Assembly: GCA_964408805.1 (NCBI GenBank)
Contig: CAYPAV010000005.1
Location: 186,001-250,000, forward strand
Source: CAYPAV01 sp964408805
GTDB lineage: Bacteria > Pseudomonadota > Alphaproteobacteria > UBA8366
Direction of reading: 5' to 3'
DNA length: 64,000 bases
A model generated the notes under the pieces. It was given only the letters and a program-made list of their open reading frames with translations. It was not told the DNA's origin and did no database searches. Position 1 is the stretch's first letter, and each line of letters begins with the position of its first letter. The position numbers were made by a program, and so were the translations under genes. Below, piece after piece: positions 25,119 to 33,540 of the stretch.

Positions 25119-25441
25119 TTTTGCAGCCTCACTTCCATATTCCGTTCGGCATCGTCGACGCCTTGAAGGCCCTTCAGTGCGGCGATGACCGCGGTGTCGG
25201 GTTTATCTGAGACCACGGTGACGAGAAGAATCGGCGCGCTCAACGCCTTCATTTCGGCCACCTTGGTCACCGCCCCTTCGAGAACGGTATCGAATTTTCG
25301 GGCGTCGAACCCGGTTTCGACGGAGACCAGGAATTCGCGCGGGGATGCCGGTTTCCCGCCCGGTAGATTGGCGATCACGACCCCCGCCAGCACCACGGCG
25401 AGCACGATCAAAATAATTGTCCATCGAGTTCTTACCGCCAT
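25115..25441 (-). CDS. Small single-pass membrane protein of unknown function
   Basis: A 108-residue protein with one N-terminal hydrophobic helix (about 8-25, WTIILIVLAVVLAGVVIA) and an outside domain of about 80 residues of mixed alpha/beta character (ILLVTVVSDKPDTAVIAAL). No family recognised. It lies 9 bp after the S8 protease and shares ATGA with the following DUF4384 gene, so the three are co-translated; it may anchor or gate one of them. Confidence 0.65.
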   Translation of the reverse strand: MAVRTRWTIILIVLAVVLAGVVIANLPGGKPASPREFLVSVETGFDARKFDTVLEGAVTKVAEMKALSAPILLVTVVSDKPDTAVIAALKGLQGVDDAERNMEVRLQK

Positions 25442-25450
25442 GTCACCCGC

Positions 25451-27010
25451 TCAATAGAGGTTCTTGCCCTTGATCTCGCCGCCACCTTTCGGCAGCCCGC
25501 CCGTCGGCGCCCGCGGACGATCCGGCCCGGTGCCGCCGCCCTCGATCACGATCCCGCCGATCGACCGGCGAGATCGATTTTTTGCGGCCGGCGACGGTTT
25601 CACCGTTTTCCCGGTCGCGGCCACGGGCCGGGCCGCTTCCCGCAACGCCTTCACGAGGTTGAGCCGTCCGCCCGACCTGACACGGCCGCTCAATACACCA
25701 ATCCTGTCGACGGCGCGCAAGAGGCGGCGTTCGATCTCGAGACCGCCGAGCTTGGGGTTCCGAGCCCGCATCAGGGCGACCGCGCCGGCCACGATCGGCG
25801 TCGCCATCGAGGTGCCGCTCAATGCGTAATAGCCGCTTCGCGCTCGGCCGCGCGGCCCGGTTGGAATCGAACTGAGAATCTTGACGCCGGGGGCCGCGAG
25901 ATCGACCAAAGCGGCACTGAAGTTGGAGAACTTGGCCAGGCGGTCGTTGCGGCCGACTGCGGCCACGGTTACCAAACCCGGAAGCCGAAACGCGCCCGGG
26001 TAGCGGGGATGACGGTCGGTATTCCGTCCGTCATTGCCGGCGGCGGCGACAATCGACACGTTCGCCTTCATCGCCGCCCGAAGTTCGCGCAACATGATGA
26101 CGGAGCGCTGGCTTCCCCCGAGCGACATGTTGATGACGTGGGCCCCGTTGCGAACGGCATAGGCGATGGCCTCGATGAGCTTGGCGATCGAGCCGCTGCC
26201 GCAAGGACCGCCAAGCGCCTTCACCGCCATTATCTTGACGTCATGGCTGATCCCGATGATCCCGCGTCCGTTATTCGCCGCCGCCCCGATGGTTCCGGCG
26301 ACATGCGTTCCGTGCACCTCGAAGCGGCCCTTCGTCGGGTGCGGTTTACAACCGCGTTTCGCCAGCGGCTCGAATTTAGCTCCCGGATCATTCGTGCCGT
26401 TGTAGAAGTTCCAGCCATGGACGTCGTCGATATAGTCGTTGCCGTCGTCATCGACTCTGTTGTTCGGTATTTCTCGGGGATTCGTCCAGATACGCCCCCT
26501 GAGCTCCTCGTGATCGAGTTGAATGCCGGTGTCGATCACCGCGACGATCACGCCCGTGCTTTTCGCCTGACGGTCCCAGGCTTTAAAGGCGGAAATCTTC
26601 GGTAGGAACCACATTTCGCCCAGTTTCGGATCGCTCGGCCGCGCATCGGCATAATAGATGAAGTTTCGTTCGGCGCTCGCAATCGCGGGGTCGGCCTCGA
26701 GACGGCGCAATGTCGCTTCCGGGTCTTCGCCGACGCGAAGGTCGGGCGCCTCCACGACAATCCCATCAAGGCCCTTCATGGTGTGGACGATGCGCGTGCC
26801 CTCGCCAAGCAAGCTCAGGAGATTAACCGACTCGCCCGGCGACCAGGTAGCATCGGATTGCCGTCCCGCCGACTTGATGAAGGAGATGACGATCTCGCCC
26901 GGTACCGCCTCATAGGGATAGCGCGGCGGATCGGCATCCTGGGCGCCCGCCGCGCCCACAAGCGCAATCGAAAGAATCAGGCTGGCGCCGAACCTATTGA
27001 ACGAGAACAT
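25451..27010 (-). CDS. Secreted subtilisin-like serine protease (S8)
   Basis: A 519-residue exported protease. Signal peptide about 1-23, an inhibitor_I9-like propeptide region (about 35-120), then the S8 domain with Asp160 (VIDTGIQ), His233 (HGTHVAG), the oxyanion Asn326 (AAGND) and Ser401 (SGTSMATP): the full triad. A roughly 80-residue Lys/Pro/Gly-rich tail follows. GAAAGGTGACC places the start at ATG 27010 rather than the upstream GTG. In the cluster it is the third kind of peptidase besides the caspases and the Lon-like protein, and could mature or degrade envelope proteins. Confidence 0.92.
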   Translation of the reverse strand: MFSFNRFGASLILSIALVGAAGAQDADPPRYPYEAVPGEIVISFIKSAGRQSDATWSPGESVNLLSLLGEGTRIVHTMKGLDGIVVEAPDLRVGEDPEATLRRLEADPAIASAERNFIYYADARPSDPKLGEMWFLPKISAFKAWDRQAKSTGVIVAVIDTGIQLDHEELRGRIWTNPREIPNNRVDDDGNDYIDDVHGWNFYNGTNDPGAKFEPLAKRGCKPHPTKGRFEVHGTHVAGTIGAAANNGRGIIGISHDVKIMAVKALGGPCGSGSIAKLIEAIAYAVRNGAHVINMSLGGSQRSVIMLRELRAAMKANVSIVAAAGNDGRNTDRHPRYPGAFRLPGLVTVAAVGRNDRLAKFSNFSAALVDLAAPGVKILSSIPTGPRGRARSGYYALSGTSMATPIVAGAVALMRARNPKLGGLEIERRLLRAVDRIGVLSGRVRSGGRLNLVKALREAARPVAATGKTVKPSPAAKNRSRRSIGGIVIEGGGTGPDRPRAPTGGLPKGGGEIKGKNLY

Positions 27011-27081
27011 GGTCACCTTTCGGAATCGTTAGAAATGACTCTAAGGCATTGCGTCCCGAGGACAAAGCAGGGCGAACGTCA

Positions 27082-27780
27082 TCAACGGGGGCGCCGTCGC
27101 TCCGCCATCAATCCGCGGGTATCCGGCAGGCTCGCCATCAGGCGACGGGCCACATCGTCGACCATGGAGGGGAAGATCTCGCCATCGCCGTGGAACCGGC
27201 CGGCCGAGAAGGCGCCGACGGGCAGGCTGAAGGGCGAGGTGGGGAGCGTTCCCTCGGACCGGCTCGCAGTATGCGAGGCACGCCACAATTGAATGTCGTC
27301 GGCGGCTCGGGCCAGGGTCAGGGTCAGGCCGAACTTGGCCTGGGCCCAGACCAGCAGAAAGGTCGTCTCGAACCCGCCGGTGACGGCATCGACGACCGCC
27401 TCGCAACGCGTCGCCTTGGCGAAACTTCGCCGGCCCGAAGCGGTCGAAAGATCGAGCGCCAAAGCGCGGAGCCGCCGGTCGCGCCGGTCCGGCCCGATCA
27501 CGCGGTCGAACCGGTTGGCGAGATGGCGGGCAACGGCGCGTTCGACCATGCGGATCTGGCGGCCGTCCTTCAGCGAGGTCTTGAGCGGCAGCAGAACCAC
27601 GCAGCGCGGCGGCGCATCGTAGAACGCACGCTCGGTCTTGTAGAGCACCGTGCGCTCGTAGCCGGTGGATTCCGGAGCATCGGCGCCCTCGGCCTGGTAG
27701 CGGACCTCGGTGCAGGCGCCGAGGGCCAGCAGGAGGATCCCGACCGTGCCGAGATGTCGGATTCGTTCAGTCCAGCGCAT
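27082..27780 (-). CDS. Lipoprotein of unknown function (CsgG/GNA1162-like impression)
   Basis: A 232-residue lipoprotein: lipobox ALGAC at about residue 22. The mature part has a strand CVVLLPLKTS, a helix with RMVERAVARHLANRFDRVIGP, and later FGLTLTLARAADDIQLWRAS. This order of a 'lower-your-pathway' strand, helix and LWRA resembles CsgG/GNA1162-type outer-membrane lipoproteins, but the match is only by eye. The start at 27780 overlaps the end of the caspase-like gene by 14 bp; a longer start at 27798 would bury the signal peptide. A conserved-looking C-terminal block PSMVDDVARRLM may be a partner site. Confidence 0.6.
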   Translation of the reverse strand: MRWTERIRHLGTVGILLLALGACTEVRYQAEGADAPESTGYERTVLYKTERAFYDAPPRCVVLLPLKTSLKDGRQIRMVERAVARHLANRFDRVIGPDRRDRRLRALALDLSTASGRRSFAKATRCEAVVDAVTGGFETTFLLVWAQAKFGLTLTLARAADDIQLWRASHTASRSEGTLPTSPFSLPVGAFSAGRFHGDGEIFPSMVDDVARRLMASLPDTRGLMAERRRPR

Positions 27781-28729
27781 CGAGCCTGACCCATCCAAAA
27801 AGGGCCCCAGGTGCTCGAACGAACCCCATGGTGCCGTCGCGGTTGGTCCGAAGCACCGTCACCGGGCGCCGTCCGGGCAGGGAGAGCACCGGCGGTTCGG
27901 CCCGCATGGCGCCTGCGTAAAGCGCCAGACGGCGTTTCCGCGGCCAGGCAAGGCGGCCGCCGAAGCTGTCCGGGCGGACGCGTTCCCAATTGTCCTTGCG
28001 AAGGCGTTTCGGCGGCGTCAGGAAGCGTCGGCTCCAGGCGGCGCTCCCGGGTGCGGCGTCGAGGCGCGGCGTATAATCGCTGCCGTCTTCGCGGAAACCG
28101 AAGCGAAGCCGTTGCAAGAGGGCCGCCGGGGTCAACGAACCGCCCGCGGCGGCCGTGAGCGCCTTTTGGATGATCTCATCCGCGCGGGCGGCGAAACCGG
28201 CCCCGTCGTCGGGCAGGCCGAGAAACACCACGGGCGCGCCGGCGCCGCCATCGTTCCGCTTCATGGCACGAAGATCGAAACGACCGCCGCGGAGACCTAT
28301 CTGGCGCGTTCCGATCGGAAAGTCGATCAGATCCGCGTAGCAGGCCGGCGCCAGGATGAGGGTCGCCGCCCGGGGCGTAACCGGGGCTTGATCATCCGCC
28401 GGACAGCGACCCTCGTTACCAGCGGCAACACCGCTGATCCAGACGAACCGCCGGGCGCCGGGTGCGGCGGGACGGTCGAGAAAGGCTTGCAGCTTGGTTG
28501 AAATTTCGGCCGGCGTCGTATCCAGGTTGAGATCGACGCGATCGAACCCGATCCGCTTCTCGATCATCTCGCGGACGACGCCATCACGGCGCCAGACATC
28601 GGTCCCCTTGTCGATCAGCGCGATGAAAGCCTCGCTTCCACCTAACGCTTTCGGTACGGCGGCCGCTTCCGCGGCCGGCATCGCGAGCCATGAGAAGGCG
28701 GCGGCGAGAAGGATCAATTTTCGGTACAT
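27767..28729 (-). CDS. Exported degenerate caspase-like protein with SH3-type C-terminus
   Basis: A 320-residue protein with a signal peptide (1-23). Residues 50-180 can be lined up with the caspase domains encoded at 38868 and 41165: GFDRVDLNLD (61-70) with GFDVTLKLNLD, RRFVWISG (93-100) with LFLWFAGHG, CPADD with VPADA, and VVFLGLPDD (167-175) with VILDACRDN. Both catalytic positions are lost: the His of GHG and the Cys of DAC. Residues 268-320 (VLSLPGRRPVTVLR, GWVRLDAL) look like a bacterial SH3 domain. A pseudo-enzyme that regulates or scaffolds the active caspases is my inference. An unrelated alpha/beta fold is the alternative. Confidence 0.5.
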   Translation of the reverse strand: MYRKLILLAAAFSWLAMPAAEAAAVPKALGGSEAFIALIDKGTDVWRRDGVVREMIEKRIGFDRVDLNLDTTPAEISTKLQAFLDRPAAPGARRFVWISGVAAGNEGRCPADDQAPVTPRAATLILAPACYADLIDFPIGTRQIGLRGGRFDLRAMKRNDGGAGAPVVFLGLPDDGAGFAARADEIIQKALTAAAGGSLTPAALLQRLRFGFREDGSDYTPRLDAAPGSAAWSRRFLTPPKRLRKDNWERVRPDSFGGRLAWPRKRRLALYAGAMRAEPPVLSLPGRRPVTVLRTNRDGTMGFVRAPGALFGWVRLDALD

Positions 28730-28732
28730 GGG

Positions 28733-29878
28733 TCAGCTCTCTCCTCGATGGACGGAGGCCCCGCAATGCCGGCCCAGAGCACCCGTTAGCGCAATCCGAC
28801 CGGCGACGGCGGTTCCGTCGACCGTGATGTCGTCGATGAAAACGTGCCGGTCGGCCTGCGTATAGCGGGCTCGGATCGATTGGCTTTGGCGATAGCCGGG
28901 CCCGATCAGGCGATGCAGACCGCCCAGCAGCAAGGCATCGACGCGGCGCGGAAAGACACGGATCGCCGCTCCTCGGGCCGCCGCCGGATGGCGCCGCTGG
29001 ATGCGGCGGACCCAGGCGCGTTCGCCGCGAGTGCCAAGGCCGCCCGACTGACGAACGAACCCGCTGTAGCGATCGAGATTCATTTTCCAAGGGGCCGATG
29101 CCGATTGGTCGCTGTAGAGCGCGCCGCCGGCCGTCATCAGGGCCACCCGCATGCCGTAGCATTGCTTGAAGACGCCGAACAAGGCTTCGCGCCGACCCGA
29201 CCCCTCCGGCCAGGCTATGTCGATCCGGGGGCCTTCGCCATGCTCGAAAAGCTTCAGCAAGGGGCGACCGGTCGCGATCGCGCTTCGGCTCGCCTCCCGT
29301 TCGGCGGCGACGATTTTCGGTTTCGGCGCGCGCGGCGCGGATTTCATGGGTGTTGGCGGAGTCTCTATTGGTCTGACCACCTTCGGCGGAATTTTCTTCT
29401 GCACGACTTTCTTCGGCACGACCTTCTTCGGCGAAACAGGGATCGGTTTAACGGATATCGGTTTTGCCTGCTTCGGCGTCATCGTCTTCTTCGCCAATGG
29501 CTTGATGGTTGCTGGACGAAGGCGCGGTGCCGAATCTCGCTTCAAGGGCTTGATCGCCTTGATTGGTGTCGGCGGCGCTTCGGTTCGCAAAGGGGCAACG
29601 GTCCGTTTCTTCGCCGGAGCCTCGGATGGGCGGGGCGCCAGGGGTGTTACCGGTCGCGGCAGCATCGCCATCTTCGCTGCCGGCGGCGGCGGCAAGTGCA
29701 CCATCACCGGCGCCGTGGAACGTGGCGATACCTGGGTCGGGACCGGTTTCGTTGCCGGGACCGGCTTGAGGACGGGTATCGGGCGCGGCAGCGTGTCGTC
29801 GAGCCAGGGGCTCAGCAACACCACCACCGCGATCCCGATCGAGACCGAAATGGAAAGAAGTTCGGCTCGGCGTCCCAT
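28733..29878 (-). CDS. Bitopic membrane protein with long Pro/Lys-rich spacer (TonB/TolA-like layout)
   Basis: A 381-residue protein: one N-terminal helix (about 9-24), then about 170 residues dominated by Pro, Lys, Val and Thr (PKKVVPKKVVQKKIPPK is typical), then a globular C-terminal domain (about 205-381) of no recognised family. The layout matches TonB/TolA-type proteins, whose stiff spacer crosses the periplasm. The gene lies three genes after a MotA/ExbB-like protein and next to another Pro/Lys-rich bitopic protein, consistent with a force-transducing role. This is inference from layout only. No TonB C-terminal sequence is seen. Confidence 0.6.
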   Translation of the reverse strand: MGRRAELLSISVSIGIAVVVLLSPWLDDTLPRPIPVLKPVPATKPVPTQVSPRSTAPVMVHLPPPPAAKMAMLPRPVTPLAPRPSEAPAKKRTVAPLRTEAPPTPIKAIKPLKRDSAPRLRPATIKPLAKKTMTPKQAKPISVKPIPVSPKKVVPKKVVQKKIPPKVVRPIETPPTPMKSAPRAPKPKIVAAEREASRSAIATGRPLLKLFEHGEGPRIDIAWPEGSGRREALFGVFKQCYGMRVALMTAGGALYSDQSASAPWKMNLDRYSGFVRQSGGLGTRGERAWVRRIQRRHPAAARGAAIRVFPRRVDALLLGGLHRLIGPGYRQSQSIRARYTQADRHVFIDDITVDGTAVAGRIALTGALGRHCGASVHRGES

Positions 29879-29882
29879 TGGC

Positions 29883-30485
29883 CTAGTTTTCGAGGCTGTT
29901 GAAGTAGACGAGTTCCATATCGTCCGCGAGGTTCGAGAGTTCGCGGAGACGCTCGGCCGGCGACATCAGAGCTTCGCCGTTCTCGACCGCGAAACTGCGA
30001 TCGCCTTTCTTGGCGCCCATGACCTCGGCGCGGCGGCTTTCCACTTCGGGCGCGACCGGCTTCGGTGCCGGCTTGACCGGCCGCGTCGCCACGTATTTGG
30101 CGTCGCCGATCGGCGGCGGAACTGCTTTCGCCACCTTCTTCGGCGCGGGCAGCGGATCGACGACCGGCGGGGCCGTCTTTTCGAGCGCAGCCCGCGGCGT
30201 CTTGACCGGCGGCGCCGGCTTCTCGAGCGAGCGGGCCTGGATCCGTTTCATCGATTGCTTCACCGCGGCATCGAGACCCTTGGCGGGCGTCTTCGGCGCC
30301 GTTACCGGCTTGGTGACGCTGGCTTGAGGACGCTCGCCCTCGAAGACAGACTGGATTTTCTCGGTGACCGAGCCGACCTTGGCGACCGTCGCTTCCGACA
30401 GGCCGAGCTGGCGGGCCGCGTCGCCATCGGCGACGAGGTAGAAGATCGCCGCGCCGACCACGAGATTGAAAATCAGAAAACGCAT
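29883..30485 (-). CDS. Small bitopic Pro/Lys-rich membrane protein
   Basis: A 200-residue protein with one N-terminal helix (about 2-18), a short amphipathic segment, then a spacer rich in Pro, Lys, Ala and Val (about 60-150), and a C-terminal helix (SPAERLRELSNLADDMELVYF). No family recognised. It sits 25 bp after the MotA/ExbB-like gene and 4 bp before a larger protein of the same layout, so the two may pair or act in sequence across the periplasm. Confidence 0.6.
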   Translation of the reverse strand: MRFLIFNLVVGAAIFYLVADGDAARQLGLSEATVAKVGSVTEKIQSVFEGERPQASVTKPVTAPKTPAKGLDAAVKQSMKRIQARSLEKPAPPVKTPRAALEKTAPPVVDPLPAPKKVAKAVPPPIGDAKYVATRPVKPAPKPVAPEVESRRAEVMGAKKGDRSFAVENGEALMSPAERLRELSNLADDMELVYFNSLEN

Positions 30486-30510
30486 TGTTTCTCTCCTTAT
30501 CCGGGGCGTG

Positions 30511-31035
30511 TCATTCGGGCTGGTAGACTAGGACCTGCTGTTGCTCCTCGGCCCGGCTGCGCGCGACCAGTAGGATCGCCCGCAAGACGGCGGAAACCGG
30601 CAGGCCGACGACGGTCGACATGAACGCCATGCTGAAATGTTCGGTCAGGCCGCGGATCACGCCCTGGATCGTCGACGGAGACAGGATCTGATCCGCAAGA
30701 CCGCCGATGCCGAGACTGATGCCTAAGAGGGTGTAGGTCAGCGCCAGGGTCGCGATCCCGTTCGCCGACTGGACGCCGGTCTCGAACCAACTCCGATGAC
30801 CGGGTGCATGCGGCGGGATCGCCCGCATCTGCACGAGGCTCAGGATCGACATGTAAACGAGGCCCGCGAACATCATCACGAAAAGGATTCCGAAGATCCG
30901 CGTCGCCCAGTCGACGACCTCGGTGACATCCATCGAGGTCGCGGTCACGGCCACCGCCAATATGAGGACGGCGAGGCCGAGAAAACCGCTCATGGCGCGC
31001 GATCCCGCACCCAATGTCTTGGCAACGACGCGCAT
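30511..31035 (-). CDS. MotA/TolQ/ExbB-like proton-channel family membrane protein
   Basis: A 174-residue protein with four predicted helices (about 15-35, 47-68, 93-115, 133-158). The third and fourth helices carry the recognisable pattern of the MotA/TolQ/ExbB core: TYTLLGISLGIGGL followed by TEHFSMAFMSTVVGLPVSAV, like the '..LGTVIGL.../..AL.TT..GL..A' signature. Such proteins form pentameric channels that use the proton gradient to move a periplasmic partner. It is shorter than MotA and lacks the large cytoplasmic loop. It starts 3 bp after the preceding gene with little RBS, so coupling is likely. A possible MotB/ExbD partner is encoded at 38370. Confidence 0.65.
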   Translation of the reverse strand: MRVVAKTLGAGSRAMSGFLGLAVLILAVAVTATSMDVTEVVDWATRIFGILFVMMFAGLVYMSILSLVQMRAIPPHAPGHRSWFETGVQSANGIATLALTYTLLGISLGIGGLADQILSPSTIQGVIRGLTEHFSMAFMSTVVGLPVSAVLRAILLVARSRAEEQQQVLVYQPE

Positions 31036-31038
31036 CGA

Positions 31039-31431
31039 TCAACGCCGCCGCCGGGTGGCAACCAACAAGGACTTGCTGGACAGACCGAGTTGCTCGAACC
31101 AGTGGTCGATCACCGTCAGATTCTTCTCGGTTGCGGAATGGACCAAGAAGGAAAGATCGTAATTTTCGAACGCGCGCCGAACGGCCGGGCTGTTGCGGCC
31201 GGTCAGCGTCTTGTCCCGCAGGACGATCCGCTCGAGATCGATGAGCCGCTTCTGCGCGATCGTCGACTTGGTGTGCCGCTCGCGCTGGCTCATGTTGGGA
31301 TCGAGGATGGTCTCAAGCATGATCGCGCGTTCGCGCTCCATGTTCTCGACGCTGCCGGCGGCCGCCGGGGCACTGACGGCCGAAACCGCCAGGAGAGCCG
31401 CGACGGGAAGAAATTTCAGGGTGGTTTTCAT
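31039..31431 (-). CDS. Small exported protein of unknown function
   Basis: A 130-residue protein with a signal peptide (about 1-25, ending AAA). The mature 105 residues are predicted mostly helical and charged (NMERERAIMLETILDP, RRAFENYDLSFLVHSATEK). No family recognised. It ends in RRRR, and its stop is 3 bp from the MotA/ExbB-like start, so it may be a periplasmic accessory of that channel. Confidence 0.6.
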   Translation of the reverse strand: MKTTLKFLPVAALLAVSAVSAPAAAGSVENMERERAIMLETILDPNMSQRERHTKSTIAQKRLIDLERIVLRDKTLTGRNSPAVRRAFENYDLSFLVHSATEKNLTVIDHWFEQLGLSSKSLLVATRRRR

Positions 31432-31461
31432 GATCTTGTCTCCTTCAAAAGGGTCTGGGGA

Positions 31462-32346
31462 TCAAAAGAGCTCGATGGCGTCGGCGACGGAGGACCGGGC
31501 GGTCTTCTCCACCGCATCCGGCTGGCCTTCGGCGACTTCCTCACGCAGCCCCATGGCATCAAGCGCCACCAGCTTCGCCATCAGGCCGACGATATCGCCC
31601 TCCTGCTGAAGGATCTGGAGATCGCCCTCGGCCTCGGCGAGGAGTTGGCGCAGAAAATCGGGCTTGTTCTTGGCGTCACCGGCCACATCGAGCTTCGCCT
31701 TGTGCGGATGCGCGTCGATCTTCGACAGAAGGGCGTTAATCGCCGTGACGTTCCGCGCGTAAAGCTTCGAGTATTTCGAGTTCGACGTCAGGCTGGTGGC
31801 GAAGAGCTTCGCGTCGATTTTGTCGGCGGTCCGCCCAAGCCGGGCCCGCGCCGCCGATTGTCGCTGCAGCAAGGCCGTTTGACCGGGCGTCTTGGCGCCG
31901 TTTTGGCGGTCGAGCTTGCGGAGCAGGCGCTGATAGACCTTGACCCGGGTCCGCAGGTGCTGGCTTCGCATCCTTTGCTGCTCCTGAACGAGGCCCAGAT
32001 AGGCCTTCTTCTCCGCCAGGAACTGGTGCTTCAGCTCGATCTGGATATCGCCCTTGGCTTGGTCGATGGCAGCCTGCAGGTCGTTCAGGGTCCGCAACTT
32101 CAGACCGATCTCGGATTCGTTGTCCCGCAGCGCTTCCGCGAGCGGCGAGCCGGAGAAGTCCTTGTCGAGGGCCTTCTTCAGACTGGCGCTCGGCAACCGC
32201 ACCAGGCGTTCCGTGACGGAAGGTTTCCACGCGGTGTCGGGCAGGCCGGCATGCGCGGTCCCCGGGGCGACGGCAACCGTACTCGCGAGTAGCCCCGCGA
32301 GAACGAGAGCGCGCATTCCGGGCGTCTTTAGGCTAAGTTCAAACAT
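31462..32346 (-). CDS. Exported coiled-coil protein of unknown function
   Basis: A 294-residue protein with a signal peptide (about 1-33, ending TAHA). The mature part is almost all helical; residues about 75-165 have heptad character (AIDQAKGDIQIELKHQFLAE, then LVQEQQRMRSQHLRTRVKVY). No enzyme motif seen. AAAGGAG seven bases before ATG 32346 fixes the start against 32376. It could be a periplasmic scaffold or spacer. It sits between a lipoprotein gene and the small exported protein at 31039, with gaps of 26 and 30 bp. Confidence 0.65.
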   Translation of the reverse strand: MFELSLKTPGMRALVLAGLLASTVAVAPGTAHAGLPDTAWKPSVTERLVRLPSASLKKALDKDFSGSPLAEALRDNESEIGLKLRTLNDLQAAIDQAKGDIQIELKHQFLAEKKAYLGLVQEQQRMRSQHLRTRVKVYQRLLRKLDRQNGAKTPGQTALLQRQSAARARLGRTADKIDAKLFATSLTSNSKYSKLYARNVTAINALLSKIDAHPHKAKLDVAGDAKNKPDFLRQLLAEAEGDLQILQQEGDIVGLMAKLVALDAMGLREEVAEGQPDAVEKTARSSVADAIELF

Positions 32347-32372
32347 GGGGTTACTCCTTTCGGGGGATGGGA

Positions 32373-32957
32373 TCACTTCCGCTTCCAGAACTTGATCCGC
32401 TCCAATTCGGAACCGACGCCGGGGCCGACGTTCAACATCGAGAGCTCATGGGAATCGGGCACCGAGCGGCGACCGGTCAGCAAATCCATCGTATCGATGA
32501 ACGAAGCGCCGTTCGCGAGATAAAGGTCTTGACCCTTGAAGGCCGTCTCGAAGCGTCCGAGATTTTTCTGGGCGCGCCCGAGATCGCCGCCTTTAACGTA
32601 ATTGACGATGCCGACCGCGTAGGCGCGCATGCGCTCCTCGAGACCCACATGAGCGGCCTCGGGACCCAATTGCGACTCGCATTTCTCGAATAGTTTGGCA
32701 CTCGCCAGAAAACCACCGGCACTGCGGGATTTCCGGGCCTCGGCATCCAGTTTCATCGCATCGACAACGCAGTTGCGATGCTGTTCCATGGCCGCGATCT
32801 CGCGATAGCGTTCCTGCTTGAACCGGATACCCTCGGACGGACCGACCGTGGTCTGACAGGCCGAAAGCGCGGCCAGGGCGGTAACGGCGAAGATTCCGGC
32901 CAACGCGCGTTTGCGGCCTCGGATGGAATTGGCCCGCACGGGTTTGGAATGGCTCAT
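32373..32957 (-). CDS. Lipoprotein, helical, unknown function
   Basis: A 194-residue lipoprotein: a long basic n-region, then lipobox ALSAC with Cys at about 34. The mature part looks like TPR-type helical pairs (FLASAKLFEKCESQLG, AYAVGIVNYVKGGDLGRAQKNL). It contains three further cysteines, two of which (NCVV and KCES) could form a disulfide in the periplasm. Family not recognised. It lies in the middle of the minus cluster. Confidence 0.6.
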   Translation of the reverse strand: MSHSKPVRANSIRGRKRALAGIFAVTALAALSACQTTVGPSEGIRFKQERYREIAAMEQHRNCVVDAMKLDAEARKSRSAGGFLASAKLFEKCESQLGPEAAHVGLEERMRAYAVGIVNYVKGGDLGRAQKNLGRFETAFKGQDLYLANGASFIDTMDLLTGRRSVPDSHELSMLNVGPGVGSELERIKFWKRK

Positions 32958-33051
32958 AACACGACTCCTTTGATAACTGTCTGGAGTCGGCTATGGACGG
33001 GTTTGGCGAATTATTCGCGGAAATCGACCGCCTCGCCTGTTTCCGCCGGCG

Positions 33052-33462
33052 TTACTCGATCCGGATGTCCTCGCCGGAGAGGTGGAAGACGCGCTTCACG
33101 GCGATCTTGTTGCCGGCGTCGTCCTTGCCCCAGTATTCGACGGTGACGGTCTCGTTATCCAAGGTAGTGGAGACCAAATGGCGGGGCTGGGTCAGCATGC
33201 CGCCGGCATTGATCCGATATTTGACCAATGCGCTGAGGCATTTCTTCTGCTCGATATAGCAGATCTTCCCTTTCGTCAGGGTCACGCCGACGCCGCCGCG
33301 TTCCACATAGCGCCGGGCATGATGGTATTTGTTGAGGCCATTGACCATCTCATATCGCACCCGATCGATCTCGAGGCTGAATTTCGAGGCCTTTGCCTCT
33401 TCGCCGGCGGCAGCCGACGCCGAACCAAGTACCAGCGCCAGTAAAACAAAGAATTTCAACAT
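33052..33462 (-). CDS. Small exported protein of unknown function
   Basis: A 136-residue protein with a clear signal peptide (1-19). The mature domain appears beta-rich (VGVTLTKGKICYIEQKKCLS, TLDNETVTVEYWGKDDAG) with two cysteines seven residues apart that may form a disulfide. No family recognised. ATG 33462 is used because the signal peptide begins there; an upstream in-frame start at 33477 adds five residues. It follows the Lon-like gene with a 78-bp gap. Confidence 0.6.
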   Translation of the reverse strand: MLKFFVLLALVLGSASAAAGEEAKASKFSLEIDRVRYEMVNGLNKYHHARRYVERGGVGVTLTKGKICYIEQKKCLSALVKYRINAGGMLTQPRHLVSTTLDNETVTVEYWGKDDAGNKIAVKRVFHLSGEDIRIE

Positions 33463-33540
33463 GATTTCGCGTCCCAAGATTTCCGCAACATGCTGCCGAT
33501 GCCGCGCCCGAACGTCAACCGCCCTCGATCCCGACCACCC

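Noticed and set aside
29380..29480. Degenerate repeats in the Pro/Lys-rich region as a DNA repeat array or CRISPR-like element
   Set aside because: The units are irregular and coding; they reflect the low-complexity spacer of the protein.
30796..32292. Open frame of 498 codons on the plus strand
   Set aside because: It covers three genes on the other strand with signal peptides and good RBS; no motif was seen in the translation.
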